Shown: positions 1 through 5,491 of the stretch, one piece after another
How positions within the stretch are numbered: the stretch's first letter is position 1
How the letters are laid out: each line of letters starts with the position of its first letter
Assembly (NCBI GenBank): GCA_013693815.1
Contig: CP059259.1
Span: 851,092-857,010, forward strand
Origin: Nocardioidaceae bacterium
GTDB taxonomy: Bacteria; Actinomycetota; Actinomycetes; Propionibacteriales; Nocardioidaceae
Length of the DNA stretch: 5,919 bases
Reading direction: 5' to 3'
Program-made: the position numbers and the translations under genes
The notes under the pieces: model-generated
The model's database searches: none
Seen by the model: the letters and a program-made list of their open reading frames with translations, nothing else
What the model was told of the DNA's origin: nothing

Positions 1-76
1 CGCTCGCCGTGCGACGTCCTCTTGCGTAGGTCCCACCCACTACCCCCTTTGCGCTATTTCCGGAAGAGCCTCCGGC

Positions 77-241
77 TTAGAGCCCGCGCCAACAGGTTCC
101 ACCCGCTACGCCCCGCCAGGCGGCACCCTGGCTGCGTTACGGCCGCTCGACAGGCCTCCAGCCTGCCTTCGCAACCCCGCCTTGCCAGAGCACTCGCCTC
201 GCGGCGCTCGCAACGGCGTTCCCTACGGGCGCGGGCTCTAA
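77..241. repeat. Inverted-repeat-bounded element, MITE-like candidate
   Basis: A 14-bp perfect inverted repeat, TTAGAGCCCGCGCC at 77-90 and its reverse complement at 228-241, bounds a 165-bp segment with no credible gene. Inside are smaller stems: GCCAGG/CCTGGC (115-120 with 127-132) and CAGGC/GCCTG (151-155 with 161-165). A further stem, CCGGA/TCCGG (60-64 with 71-75), lies just outside the left end. Matched ends around a short non-coding interior fit a miniature inverted-repeat element or a dispersed palindromic repeat. No target-site duplication is evident next to the ends, and no transposase is present, so mobility is only a guess. It could instead be a structured untranslated region or the 3' region of an upstream gene outside the window. 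Confidence 0.4.
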
Positions 242-280
242 CAGTTCCGAAAAATGTCAGAACAAAGTCATAACGAGGTC

Positions 281-310
281 TTGCTCATGTGACTGACGCC
301 ACAGTAGCGT
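281..310 (+). promoter_or_regulatory. Candidate promoter for the transport operon
   Basis: TTGCTC at 281-286 resembles a -35 box. TAGCGT at 305-310 keeps the TAnnnT pattern common in actinobacterial -10 boxes, and the spacing is 18 bp. A start about 7 nt downstream would fall on the edge of the 18-bp palindrome at 317-334, an arrangement that suits repression by a protein bound at the transcription start. The boxes are weak matches and were picked by eye. CATAAC at 269-274 is another possible -10 but lacks a convincing partner. Confidence 0.3.
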
Positions 311-316
311 GTTGGA

Positions 317-344
317 GCGCGCTAATTAGCGCGCGCTAGTGCGC
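317..344. promoter_or_regulatory. Palindromic operator candidate, two overlapping sites
   Basis: GCGCGCTAATTAGCGCGC (317-334) is a perfect 18-bp palindrome centred on TAATTA. It overlaps a second near-palindrome at 331-344 of the form GCGCnCTAGnGCGC, with one mismatched pair and its centre 12 bp from the first. The pair sits between the likely promoter and the start codon of the binding-protein gene. Dyad symmetry here is typical of sites for dimeric repressors such as GntR, LacI or ROK proteins. The converging UTRA-type regulator at the right end of the window is a natural candidate, but nothing in the sequence proves the pairing. As RNA the site could also form a leader hairpin. Confidence 0.5.
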
Positions 345-379
345 AGGTCGCGCAAAGCGGGTGAAGTTGCCCGTGACGA

Positions 380-385
380 AGGAGG
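380..385 (+). promoter_or_regulatory. Shine-Dalgarno fixing the binding-protein start
   Basis: AGGAGG lies 4 nt before ATG at 390. It favours that ATG over the in-frame GTG at 339, which has no such site and would place 17 extra residues in front of an otherwise normal lipoprotein signal. Confidence 0.8.
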
Positions 386-389
386 AAGC

Positions 390-1373
390 ATGAACGGTCC
401 GAAGTGGGGTGTGGTAGCAGTTGCCGCCGCACTGGTGCTCACCGCTTGCGCCGGTGGCTCGGCTAGCAACGGCGACTCCGGTAACGGCGATGGCGGAGAC
501 GCCAACAAGGACATCAAGCTCTGCATGTACACCCACGGTGACGGCGGCGGCTTCTGGTCGGTTGCCAAGAAGGGCGCGCAGAAGGCCGCAGACGACCTCG
601 GCGTGAGCTTCGATTACCAGGAGTCCAACAACGACGCTGAGGCTCAGGCCCAGCTGATCGAGGCCGGAATCTCCGGTGGTTGCCAGGGCATTGCTGTTTC
701 GGCGCCGAACCCGGACGCGATCAAGGGCGCGCTGGAGAAGGCCGAGTCCGAGGGCATCCCGATCGTCACGATGAACTCCGGTAGTGAGGTCTTCGGCGAC
801 CTCGGCGCGATGACGCACGTCGGCCAGGACGAGTTCATCGCGGGCCAAGAGGCCGGCAAGAAGTTCAAGGAGCTGGGCGCGACCAAGATCGTGTGCCCGC
901 TCCAAGAGGCCAACAACATCGGCCTGCAGCAGCGCTGTGACGGCGCCAAGGACACCTTCGGCAACGTGGTGAACCTGCAGCTTTCCAGCGGATTGGCCGA
1001 CCTGAGCAAGTCCTCAGCCGAGATCCAGGCCAAGCTCGAGGCAGACACCGCCATTGACGCGGTCTTCTCGCTCAACGCCGACATCGCCACCGGATCGGCG
1101 TTGCCCGCGGTCGAGGGCGTCGATCGCGACATCACGATCGGTACTGTCGACCTCTCCGGTGAGGCGGTTCAGGCGATCAAGGACGGCAAGATCGCGTTCG
1201 CTATCGACCAGCAGCAGTACGCCCAGGGCTATCTTCCGGTCGTGTTGCTCTACCTGAACAAGATCAACGGCATGGTGCTCGGTGGTGGCAAGCCGATGTA
1301 CACCGGTCCTGGCTTCGTCACCCAGGAGAACGCCGACCTCGTCCAGCAGTTGGCGGAGGAAGGTACCCGCTGA
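390..1373 (+). CDS. Sugar ABC transporter substrate-binding lipoprotein (RbsB/FrcB-like)
   Basis: This 327-residue protein is the extracytoplasmic solute receptor of the import system. Residues 1-20 form a lipoprotein signal: a short n-region with one Lys, a hydrophobic stretch of Val, Ala and Leu, and the lipobox LTAC with Cys20 as the lipidated residue. A Gly/Asn/Asp/Ser-rich linker (about 21-41) leads to a type I periplasmic-binding fold of the ribose/fructose-binding family. Family-like stretches include the strand beginning IKLCMYTH with the following GGGFWSVAKKGA, the NNDAEAQAQLIEAGI helix, AVSAPNPDAIKGAL, GIPIVTMNSG, and FAIDQQQYAQGYLPVVLL near the C-terminus. The length is normal for the family. 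It is the first gene of the operon, and a strong hairpin just after its stop may raise its level relative to the permease. The ligand cannot be read from sequence; a hexose, pentose or cyclitol is likely given the dehydrogenase downstream. Confidence 0.92.
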   Translation: MNGPKWGVVAVAAALVLTACAGGSASNGDSGNGDGGDANKDIKLCMYTHGDGGGFWSVAKKGAQKAADDLGVSFDYQESNNDAEAQAQLIEAGISGGCQGIAVSAPNPDAIKGALEKAESEGIPIVTMNSGSEVFGDLGAMTHVGQDEFIAGQEAGKKFKELGATKIVCPLQEANNIGLQQRCDGAKDTFGNVVNLQLSSGLADLSKSSAEIQAKLEADTAIDAVFSLNADIATGSALPAVEGVDRDITIGTVDLSGEAVQAIKDGKIAFAIDQQQYAQGYLPVVLLYLNKINGMVLGGGKPMYTGPGFVTQENADLVQQLAEEGTR

Positions 1374-1380
1374 CCCATGC

Positions 1381-1418
1381 CCACGGGTGAGGCAGGCTCG
1401 GGCTCGCCTCACCCGTGG
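1381..1418 (+). terminator. 13-bp perfect stem-loop after the binding-protein gene
   Basis: CCACGGGTGAGGC (1381-1393) pairs perfectly with 1406-1418 across a 12-nt loop, starting 7 nt after the stop codon. There is no T-run after it, so full intrinsic termination is doubtful. Placed between binding protein and permease, such hairpins commonly block 3' decay or cause partial termination, giving more binding protein than membrane components. That role is inference here. Confidence 0.55.
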
Positions 1419-1425
1419 ACTGCGC

Positions 1426-1465
1426 GGCGGCTCGGGCCGCCCCAATCGGGATCATCCCGCTGATT
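1426..1465. repeat. Two further inverted repeats in the binding-protein/permease gap
   Basis: GGCGG/CCGCC (1426-1430 with 1437-1441) forms a 5-bp stem with a 6-nt loop. Next, CGGGATCATCCCG at 1447-1459 is a 13-bp dyad around a central C, which can be lengthened by AATC (1444-1447) facing GATT (1462-1465) with a small bulge. Together with the larger hairpin before them they fill most of the 115-bp gap. They may be RNA structure, or the last could be a weak protein-binding site. Confidence 0.35.
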
Positions 1466-1475
1466 CACCAACCCA

Positions 1476-2531
1476 ATGGAGGGTTCTCATGACCGCCACT
1501 GCAGTACGGGCCGACGAGCGGCTGGCCCAAACCTCTCAGATACCCGATTGCTCCGCAGACCAGAGCTGGGTGCTCTGCTCGGAGCCATCGTCATCTACAT
1601 CATGTTCGCCGTTTTCGACACCACCGGGAATTTCGCGACCATCACCGGCACGGCCCGCTGGACTGACGTTGCCGCTACTGTGGGCATCGTCGCGGTGCCT
1701 GTCGCCCTACTCATGATCGCCGGTGAGTTCGACCTCAGCGCCGGTGTCATGATCGGCACCTCGGGCTTGCTCGCCGGCCTGCTCACTACCGAGTACAACC
1801 TCAGCATGTGGCCGGCGATCCTGATCACGCTCGCCTTCGCTGCCGGTATCGGACTCATCAACGGCTGGCTGGTGATGCTCACCGGCCTACCCTCGTTCAT
1901 CGTCACGCTGGCAATGTTCTTCTCGTTGCGCGGACTCAACCTGGGTGTCACCAAAGGACTCACCGACACCGTCCGCGTCGCCGGAGTCGACCAGGTGCCC
2001 GGCTACGACTCGGCGGCGAAGATCTTCGCCTCGACGTTCTGGAATCCCTACGACTTCCGGATCTCGGTGGCTTGGTGGATCGCCGTCACCATCGTCGCCA
2101 CCACGGTTCTGACCCAGACCCGTTTCGGCAACTGGATCTACGCCATCGGCGGGGACATGAACGCGGCCCGTAACACCGGTGTCCCGGTGCGCCGCGCCAA
2201 GATCAGCCTGTTCGTGCTGACTTCGATGTCGGCCGCTCTGGTCGGCATCATGAGCCTGCTGCGATTGCGTTCGATGCAAGCCGGGCAAGGCGTGGGTGAA
2301 GAGTTCACCTTCATCATCGCCGCTGTCGTCGGTGGATGTCTGCTGACCGGTGGTTTCGGCTCCGCGATTGGTGCCTCCATCGGTGCATCGATCATCGGCA
2401 TGGCCTTCATCGGAATCGCCTACGCCGGCTGGAACACCGACTGGTCCTGGCTGTTCCTCGGCGTGATCTTGTTCATCGCGGTTCTCGTCAACACCTTCAT
2501 TGGCCGCCGCGCGAGAGGAGCAAAGAAATGA
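1476..2531 (+). CDS. Sugar ABC transporter permease (RbsC/FrcC-like), 5' frame break likely
   Basis: This is the membrane subunit of a ribose/fructose-class importer. The open frame gives 351 residues with about ten hydrophobic segments. Family hallmarks are EFDLSAG (residues 84-90), [20 protein letters not shown], and the cytoplasmic coupling stretch [20 protein letters not shown], which contacts the ATPase. The start is a problem. ATG 1476 keeps this frame, but it lacks a ribosome site and yields an unconvincing N-terminus ([14 protein letters not shown]). ATG 1489 has a good Shine-Dalgarno and gives a plausible N-terminus ([16 protein letters not shown]), but runs in another frame. The natural protein probably starts at 1489 and enters the present frame near 1537-1553 ([13 protein letters not shown]), which would need one base restored. 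A TTG at 1548 is a weaker alternative start without a site. The gene overlaps the ATPase start by ATGA, indicating translational coupling. The family call is firm; the exact 5' end is not. Confidence 0.88.
   Translation: MEGSHDRHCSTGRRAAGPNLSDTRLLRRPELGALLGAIVIYIMFAVFDTTGNFATITGTARWTDVAATVGIVAVPVALLMIAGEFDLSAGVMIGTSGLLAGLLTTEYNLSMWPAILITLAFAAGIGLINGWLVMLTGLPSFIVTLAMFFSLRGLNLGVTKGLTDTVRVAGVDQVPGYDSAAKIFASTFWNPYDFRISVAWWIAVTIVATTVLTQTRFGNWIYAIGGDMNAARNTGVPVRRAKISLFVLTSMSAALVGIMSLLRLRSMQAGQGVGEEFTFIIAAVVGGCLLTGGFGSAIGASIGASIIGMAFIGIAYAGWNTDWSWLFLGVILFIAVLVNTFIGRRARGAKK
1478..1483 (+). promoter_or_regulatory. Shine-Dalgarno pointing to ATG 1489
   Basis: GGAGGG lies 5 nt before ATG at 1489. That ATG is one base out of frame with the permease body. 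The ATG that is in frame (1476) overlaps this site and has no Shine-Dalgarno of its own. The site is the main evidence that the 5' end of the permease carries a frame break. Confidence 0.7.
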
Positions 2532-3355
2532 CCATCTCAACCGAAGAAACCCCGAGTGCGAGCGACGAGGGCGCTGTTGTCCCTGCTCTCCAGTTACGCC
2601 ACGCCAGCAAGAGCTTCGGCAGTGTCATCGCTCTGCATGACATCAGCCTGCACGTCGACCCGGGCACCGTTACCTGCGTCCTAGGTGACAATGGTGCTGG
2701 TAAGTCCACGTTGATCAAGATCCTCAGCGGGGTCCATCAGCCCTCTGACGGTGCGCTCCTAGTCGCCGGTAAAGAGGAGAAGTTCGGCTCACCGCGGGAC
2801 GCATTGGCTGCCGGAATCGCGACAGTGTTCCAGGATCTGGCCACCGTGCCGTTGATGTCGGTGTGGCGCAACTTCTTCCTGGGTAACGAGCCGGTCAAGG
2901 GATTCGGACCCTTCCAGTTCCTCGAGTCCGCTAAGGCCAGGCGGATCTGTCGCGAGGAACTGCTCGCCATGGGCATCGACATCCGTGACCTCGAGCAGCC
3001 GGTCGGCACGCTGTCGGGCGGTGAGCGCCAAGCGGTGGCGATCGCGCGAGCGGTGTATTTCGGTGCCAAGGTGCTGATTCTCGATGAGCCGACCAGTGCG
3101 TTGGGCGTCAAGCAGTCGGGTGTGGTCTTGAAGTACATCCTGCAAGCGCGTGAGCGTGGTATCGCGGTGGTGTTCATCACGCACAACCCGCACCACGCCT
3201 TCATGGTGGGTGACCGGTTCTATCTGCTCAATCGTGGCCGGCTGCGCAACGAGTTCGTGCGCGACAAGGTCACGCGCGAGGAACTGGTCAAGGCCATGGC
3301 CGGTGGTGCCGAGCTCGAGGCCCTCGCCCACGAGCTCGAGTCCGTGAGCCGATAA
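2528..3355 (+). CDS. Sugar ABC transporter ATP-binding protein, single domain (FrcA-like)
   Basis: This 275-residue cytoplasmic ATPase drives the importer. All nucleotide-binding elements are present: aromatic A-loop residue Phe30, Walker [10 protein letters not shown] (53-61), Q-loop Gln102 (FQDL), signature LSGGE (162-166), Walker B VLILDE (182-187), D-loop SALG (190-193) and switch His219 (ITHN). About 20 Ser/Glu-rich residues precede the domain. RbsA, XylG and MglA ATPases carry two fused ABC domains of about 500 residues. This one has a single domain and must work as a homodimer, as in the FrcA fructose-type systems; the gene order binding protein, permease, ATPase also matches FrcBCA. 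The start at ATG 2528 is supported by AGGAG at 2516-2520 and the 4-nt overlap with the permease stop. A longer in-frame opening from 2336 lies wholly inside the permease gene and is rejected. Confidence 0.94.
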   Translation: MTISTEETPSASDEGAVVPALQLRHASKSFGSVIALHDISLHVDPGTVTCVLGDNGAGKSTLIKILSGVHQPSDGALLVAGKEEKFGSPRDALAAGIATVFQDLATVPLMSVWRNFFLGNEPVKGFGPFQFLESAKARRICREELLAMGIDIRDLEQPVGTLSGGERQAVAIARAVYFGAKVLILDEPTSALGVKQSGVVLKYILQARERGIAVVFITHNPHHAFMVGDRFYLLNRGRLRNEFVRDKVTREELVKAMAGGAELEALAHELESVSR

Positions 3356-3361
3356 CAATGA

Positions 3362-3406
3362 CTTCCTGGTTGGGCAGCGCGATCCTGGGGCTGCCCAACC
3401 AGGAAG
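3362..3406 (+). terminator. 17-bp perfect stem-loop after the ATPase gene
   Basis: CTTCCTGGTTGGGCAGC (3362-3378) pairs without mismatch with 3390-3406 around an 11-nt loop. It begins 7 nt after the ATPase stop codon. No T-run follows on the + strand, so it could be a U-less terminator, a partial terminator or an RNA-stabilising structure separating the transport genes from the enzyme genes. A 10-bp direct repeat, AGACAAGCCC, follows at 3405-3414 and 3418-3427. Confidence 0.6.
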
Positions 3407-3445
3407 ACAAGCCCAAGAGACAAGCCCGGAAGCCAACGATGGGGC

Positions 3446-3451
3446 AGGAGG
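3446..3451 (+). promoter_or_regulatory. Shine-Dalgarno for the GTG start at 3457
   Basis: AGGAGG lies 5 nt before GTG 3457 and supports this non-ATG start for the dehydrogenase. Confidence 0.75.
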
Positions 3452-3456
3452 CCTGA

Positions 3457-4506
3457 GTGAGCAATAAAGGTGCGGGGTTCGATATCGATGCCGGTCCACC
3501 ACCGCAGATCCGACGGATCGGCGTGATCGGGTGCGGCCGGATCGGCAGGATGCATGCCGGTTTGATCGCGGCAGAGATCCCCGGGCTGGAGTTGGCGGCG
3601 GTCGCTGATGCTGTGCCGGCGGCCGCCGACCAGGTGGCCGAGTCGCTCTCGGTCCCAGTGTTGACGATCGAGGAGTTGCTCGCCGCTCCCGATATCGACG
3701 CGGTGGCGGTCTGCTCCAGCACCGATACCCATGTGGACCTGGTGGTGGCGGCGGCGCAGGCCGGCAAGGCGATCTTCTGTGAGAAGCCGGTCAGTCTCGA
3801 CCTCGCTCAGGTGGACAGGGCAGTGGCTGCGGTCCAGGCGGCAGGAGTGCCGTTCATGATCGGGTTCAACCGTAGGTTCGACCCTGGGCACAAGTCGGTA
3901 CGCGATGCTGTCGCGGATCGCGTGGTCGGTGACTTGCATATTCTGCGGATCACCAGCCGGGACCCGGCCCCGCCGCCACCGGAGTACGTGACCGTCAGCG
4001 GCGGGATCTTCTTGGACATGGTGATCCACGACTTCGACATGGCCCGGTACGTCGCGGCCAGCGAAGTGGTCGAGGTCTACGCCCGAGGAACGGTGCGGGT
4101 GGACCCGCGCATCGGTGAGGCCGGTGACGTCGACACTGCGGTGACCCTGCTGTTCCACGAGGACGGCACGATGACCACGATCGACAACAGTCGCGAGGCG
4201 GTGTATGGGTTCGATCAGCGGGTAGAGGCTTTCGGCTCCGAGGGTATGGCGGTCTCGGACAATCCCGCCCGCCATGCCGGCTGGACCCGTACCCGTGAGG
4301 TCACCAGCTCCCAGCCGTTGCCATGGTTCTTCCTGGAGCGTTACCTGGAGTCGTACCGGCAGGAGTGGGCGGCATTCCACTCCTACCTGGTGTCCGGTGG
4401 TGAATCTCCTGCGGGTCTGGATGCGGCCCGGCAGAGCACGGCGATCGGGATCGCCGCTACCCGGTCTTTCCGGGAGGGACGCCCGGTCTCGCTCAAGGAG
4501 CTGTGA
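3457..4506 (+). CDS. iolG: Gfo/Idh/MocA oxidoreductase, inositol 2-dehydrogenase-like
   Basis: This 349-residue cytoplasmic NAD(P)-dependent sugar or cyclitol dehydrogenase begins with about 18 residues that precede the Rossmann fold. The dinucleotide motif is GCGRIG (25-30), followed by the acidic Asp51 at the end of the second strand, which suggests a preference for NAD. The family EKP motif (109-111) supplies Lys110. Asp187 and His191 in FLDMVIHDFDMAR match the Asp and His that complete the catalytic set in IolG-type enzymes. The stretches GFNRRFDP, SRDPAPPPPEY, SGGIFLDM, GDVDTA and NSREAVYGFDQRVEAFGSEG closely resemble rhizobial IdhA/IolG as I remember that family. Oxidation of myo-inositol to scyllo-inosose or of a related polyol is therefore the best guess, but the family is broad and no other iol gene is visible. 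Its stop overlaps the reductase start by one base (TGATG). Confidence 0.88.
   Translation: MSNKGAGFDIDAGPPPQIRRIGVIGCGRIGRMHAGLIAAEIPGLELAAVADAVPAAADQVAESLSVPVLTIEELLAAPDIDAVAVCSSTDTHVDLVVAAAQAGKAIFCEKPVSLDLAQVDRAVAAVQAAGVPFMIGFNRRFDPGHKSVRDAVADRVVGDLHILRITSRDPAPPPPEYVTVSGGIFLDMVIHDFDMARYVAASEVVEVYARGTVRVDPRIGEAGDVDTAVTLLFHEDGTMTTIDNSREAVYGFDQRVEAFGSEGMAVSDNPARHAGWTRTREVTSSQPLPWFFLERYLESYRQEWAAFHSYLVSGGESPAGLDAARQSTAIGIAATRSFREGRPVSLKEL
4495..4500 (+). promoter_or_regulatory. Shine-Dalgarno choosing ATG 4506
   Basis: AAGGAG is 5 nt from ATG 4506 but only 2 nt from the in-frame GTG 4503, so ATG 4506 is the better start of the reductase. The site lies inside the last codons of the dehydrogenase gene. 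Confidence 0.65.
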
Positions 4507-5222
4507 TGGCGAAGATCGCGGTGACTGGTGGGACCGGATTCGTCGGTGGGACGGTAGCGGCTGTCCTGGCTGACAAAGGCCATGACGTGACCTGCCTGGT
4601 CCGACGTGATCCCGGCCCGGGTTTTCCCTGGCTGGCCAGGATCGTCGACACCGAGGATGTCAGCTCGCTGGCCCGGGGGCTGGAGGGCTGTGACGCGGTC
4701 GCTCACCTGGCGATCTACAACGACTTCGGTGGAATCTATGCCGACCGCCGTCGTGGATACGACGGGTATGTAGGTCTGACCCGGCGGGTGGTCGATGCTG
4801 CAAATCAGATCGACTGTCTGGTGGGGTACGTCTCGACCGACTGGGTGTTCGACGGAACAGGTCACCTCGTCGACGAAGAGGAGCCGCCCAACCCGGTCAA
4901 CCTCTACGGCTTCTTGAAGGCGTCCTCGGAGCTAGTGGTGCTGGAGCGCGCGAAGGCCGGCTTCGTGGCGCGAGTCGGCGGTGTGCAAGGTCTGCACCAG
5001 ACGCAGGCTCAAGGGCCACGCTCGCAGGACGTCGGTTTCGGTTACTTCGTCTTGGCGATCGTGGACGCGTTGCGCTCAGGTGCCCGGTTCCTGGTTTGGG
5101 AGGACCCGCACATCAACTCGATCGCGACGCCGATCGTGTCGCCGGAGATTGGTGCTCTATTGGGGCGTGCTGTTGATCGGCGCATCGACGGAGTGCTGCA
5201 TTTGCCGGCGGCTCGGCGGTGA
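4506..5222 (+). CDS. NAD(P)-dependent RmlD-like short-chain reductase/epimerase, N-terminal part
   Basis: This open frame encodes 238 residues of an extended short-chain dehydrogenase. Near the N-terminus is GGTGFVG (8-14), the nucleotide-binding glycine motif. STDWVFDG (110-117) is close to the STDxVFDG motif of dTDP-4-dehydrorhamnose reductase-like proteins. The catalytic Tyr134 and Lys138 occur in LYGFLK. The family usually runs to about 290-320 residues, and this frame stops at GVLHLPAARR, where a sugar-binding C-terminal part is expected. That part is present in another frame just downstream (5219-5455), so a single-base deletion near 5200-5222 has probably split the gene. Probable role: reduction or epimerisation of a keto-sugar made by the preceding dehydrogenase. 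The substrate is unknown and a true rhamnose pathway role is unlikely in this setting. Confidence 0.82.
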   Translation: MAKIAVTGGTGFVGGTVAAVLADKGHDVTCLVRRDPGPGFPWLARIVDTEDVSSLARGLEGCDAVAHLAIYNDFGGIYADRRRGYDGYVGLTRRVVDAANQIDCLVGYVSTDWVFDGTGHLVDEEEPPNPVNLYGFLKASSELVVLERAKAGFVARVGGVQGLHQTQAQGPRSQDVGFGYFVLAIVDALRSGARFLVWEDPHINSIATPIVSPEIGALLGRAVDRRIDGVLHLPAARR

Positions 5223-5455
5223 CTCGTCGGGAGCTGGCGATGGCGACCTGTGAGGTGTTCTCGCTCGACCCGGACCTGCTCGACTTCGGCCCGCCGCCGG
5301 ACGAGGCCAGGCTGCCGGCGCCGGTGCCCTATGACACCAGCATGGCTGGCGAAGCCACGATGGTTCGGCTCGGGGCGCGGACCTATTCGATCTACGAGCA
5401 GATCGAGGCACTCAAACGCGAAGTCGAAGAGGGGAGGCCGATGCCGCTGAGCTGA
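5219..5455 (+). pseudogene. C-terminal part of the RmlD-like reductase, displaced frame
   Basis: The 78-residue frame (TRRELAMATCEVFSLDPDLL and onward, ending EEGRPMPLS) reads as the continuation of the upstream reductase. In RmlD-like proteins a 'GxxHL...' strand is followed by a helix of this type, an 'xEVFGLDP' stretch and a C-terminal helix. Its GTG overlaps the upstream stop as GTGA, so coupled translation of a separate small protein cannot be excluded, but no Shine-Dalgarno precedes it and it has no independent domain. Joined across the break, 4506-5455 would give about 316 residues with one base restored, a normal family length. Confidence 0.65.
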
Positions 5456-5491
5456 TGTCGTGTGCCCGGCTTCAGGATCACCTGGATCGGC

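Larger units (their letters stand above)
1..389. other. Gene-free upstream region
   Basis: No credible protein-coding gene is seen before the binding-protein start. The only open frame of any length on the + strand (22-273) begins with TTG, has no Shine-Dalgarno, and encodes an Arg/Pro/Ser/Ala-rich product with no recognisable motif. It runs through the inverted repeats and is best read as chance coding in GC-rich DNA. Positions 1-241 hold repeats. An imperfect direct repeat, about 18 of 20 matching, links 28-47 and 94-113 (core AGGTYCCACCCRCTAC). Positions 242-389 hold the operon control region. Confidence 0.6.

Noticed and set aside
22..273. Open frame of 83 codons at the left end
   Set aside because: TTG start without a ribosome site, Arg/Pro/Ser-rich product without motifs, and it runs straight through the inverted-repeat element.
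339..389. GTG 339 as an earlier start of the binding protein
   Set aside because: No Shine-Dalgarno, and it overlaps the candidate operator. ATG 390 has AGGAGG at proper distance and gives a normal lipoprotein signal.
1..389. tRNA or CRISPR in the repeat-rich left region
   Set aside because: No cloverleaf or CCA-type acceptor layout was found, and the repeats are not evenly spaced direct repeats with unique spacers.
1520..1550. Programmed -1 frameshift in the permease
   Set aside because: The run GCCCAAACC does not form an X XXY YYZ heptamer in the frame of ATG 1489, and the family has no known programmed shift.
2336..2527. In-frame N-terminal extension of the ATPase
   Set aside because: The extra 64 codons lie inside the permease gene and have shadow-like composition. 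ATG 2528 has AGGAG and the ATGA overlap.
3220..4380. Long open frame on the - strand opposite the ATPase and dehydrogenase genes (386 codons)
   Set aside because: It is antisense to two genes with clear motifs. Its protein is His/Arg/Asp-rich with no family features, as expected from the complement of GC-rich coding DNA.
5471..5486. Possible terminator between the converging genes
   Set aside because: Only a 6-bp stem including a G-U pair around ATCA, with no T-run; too weak to call.
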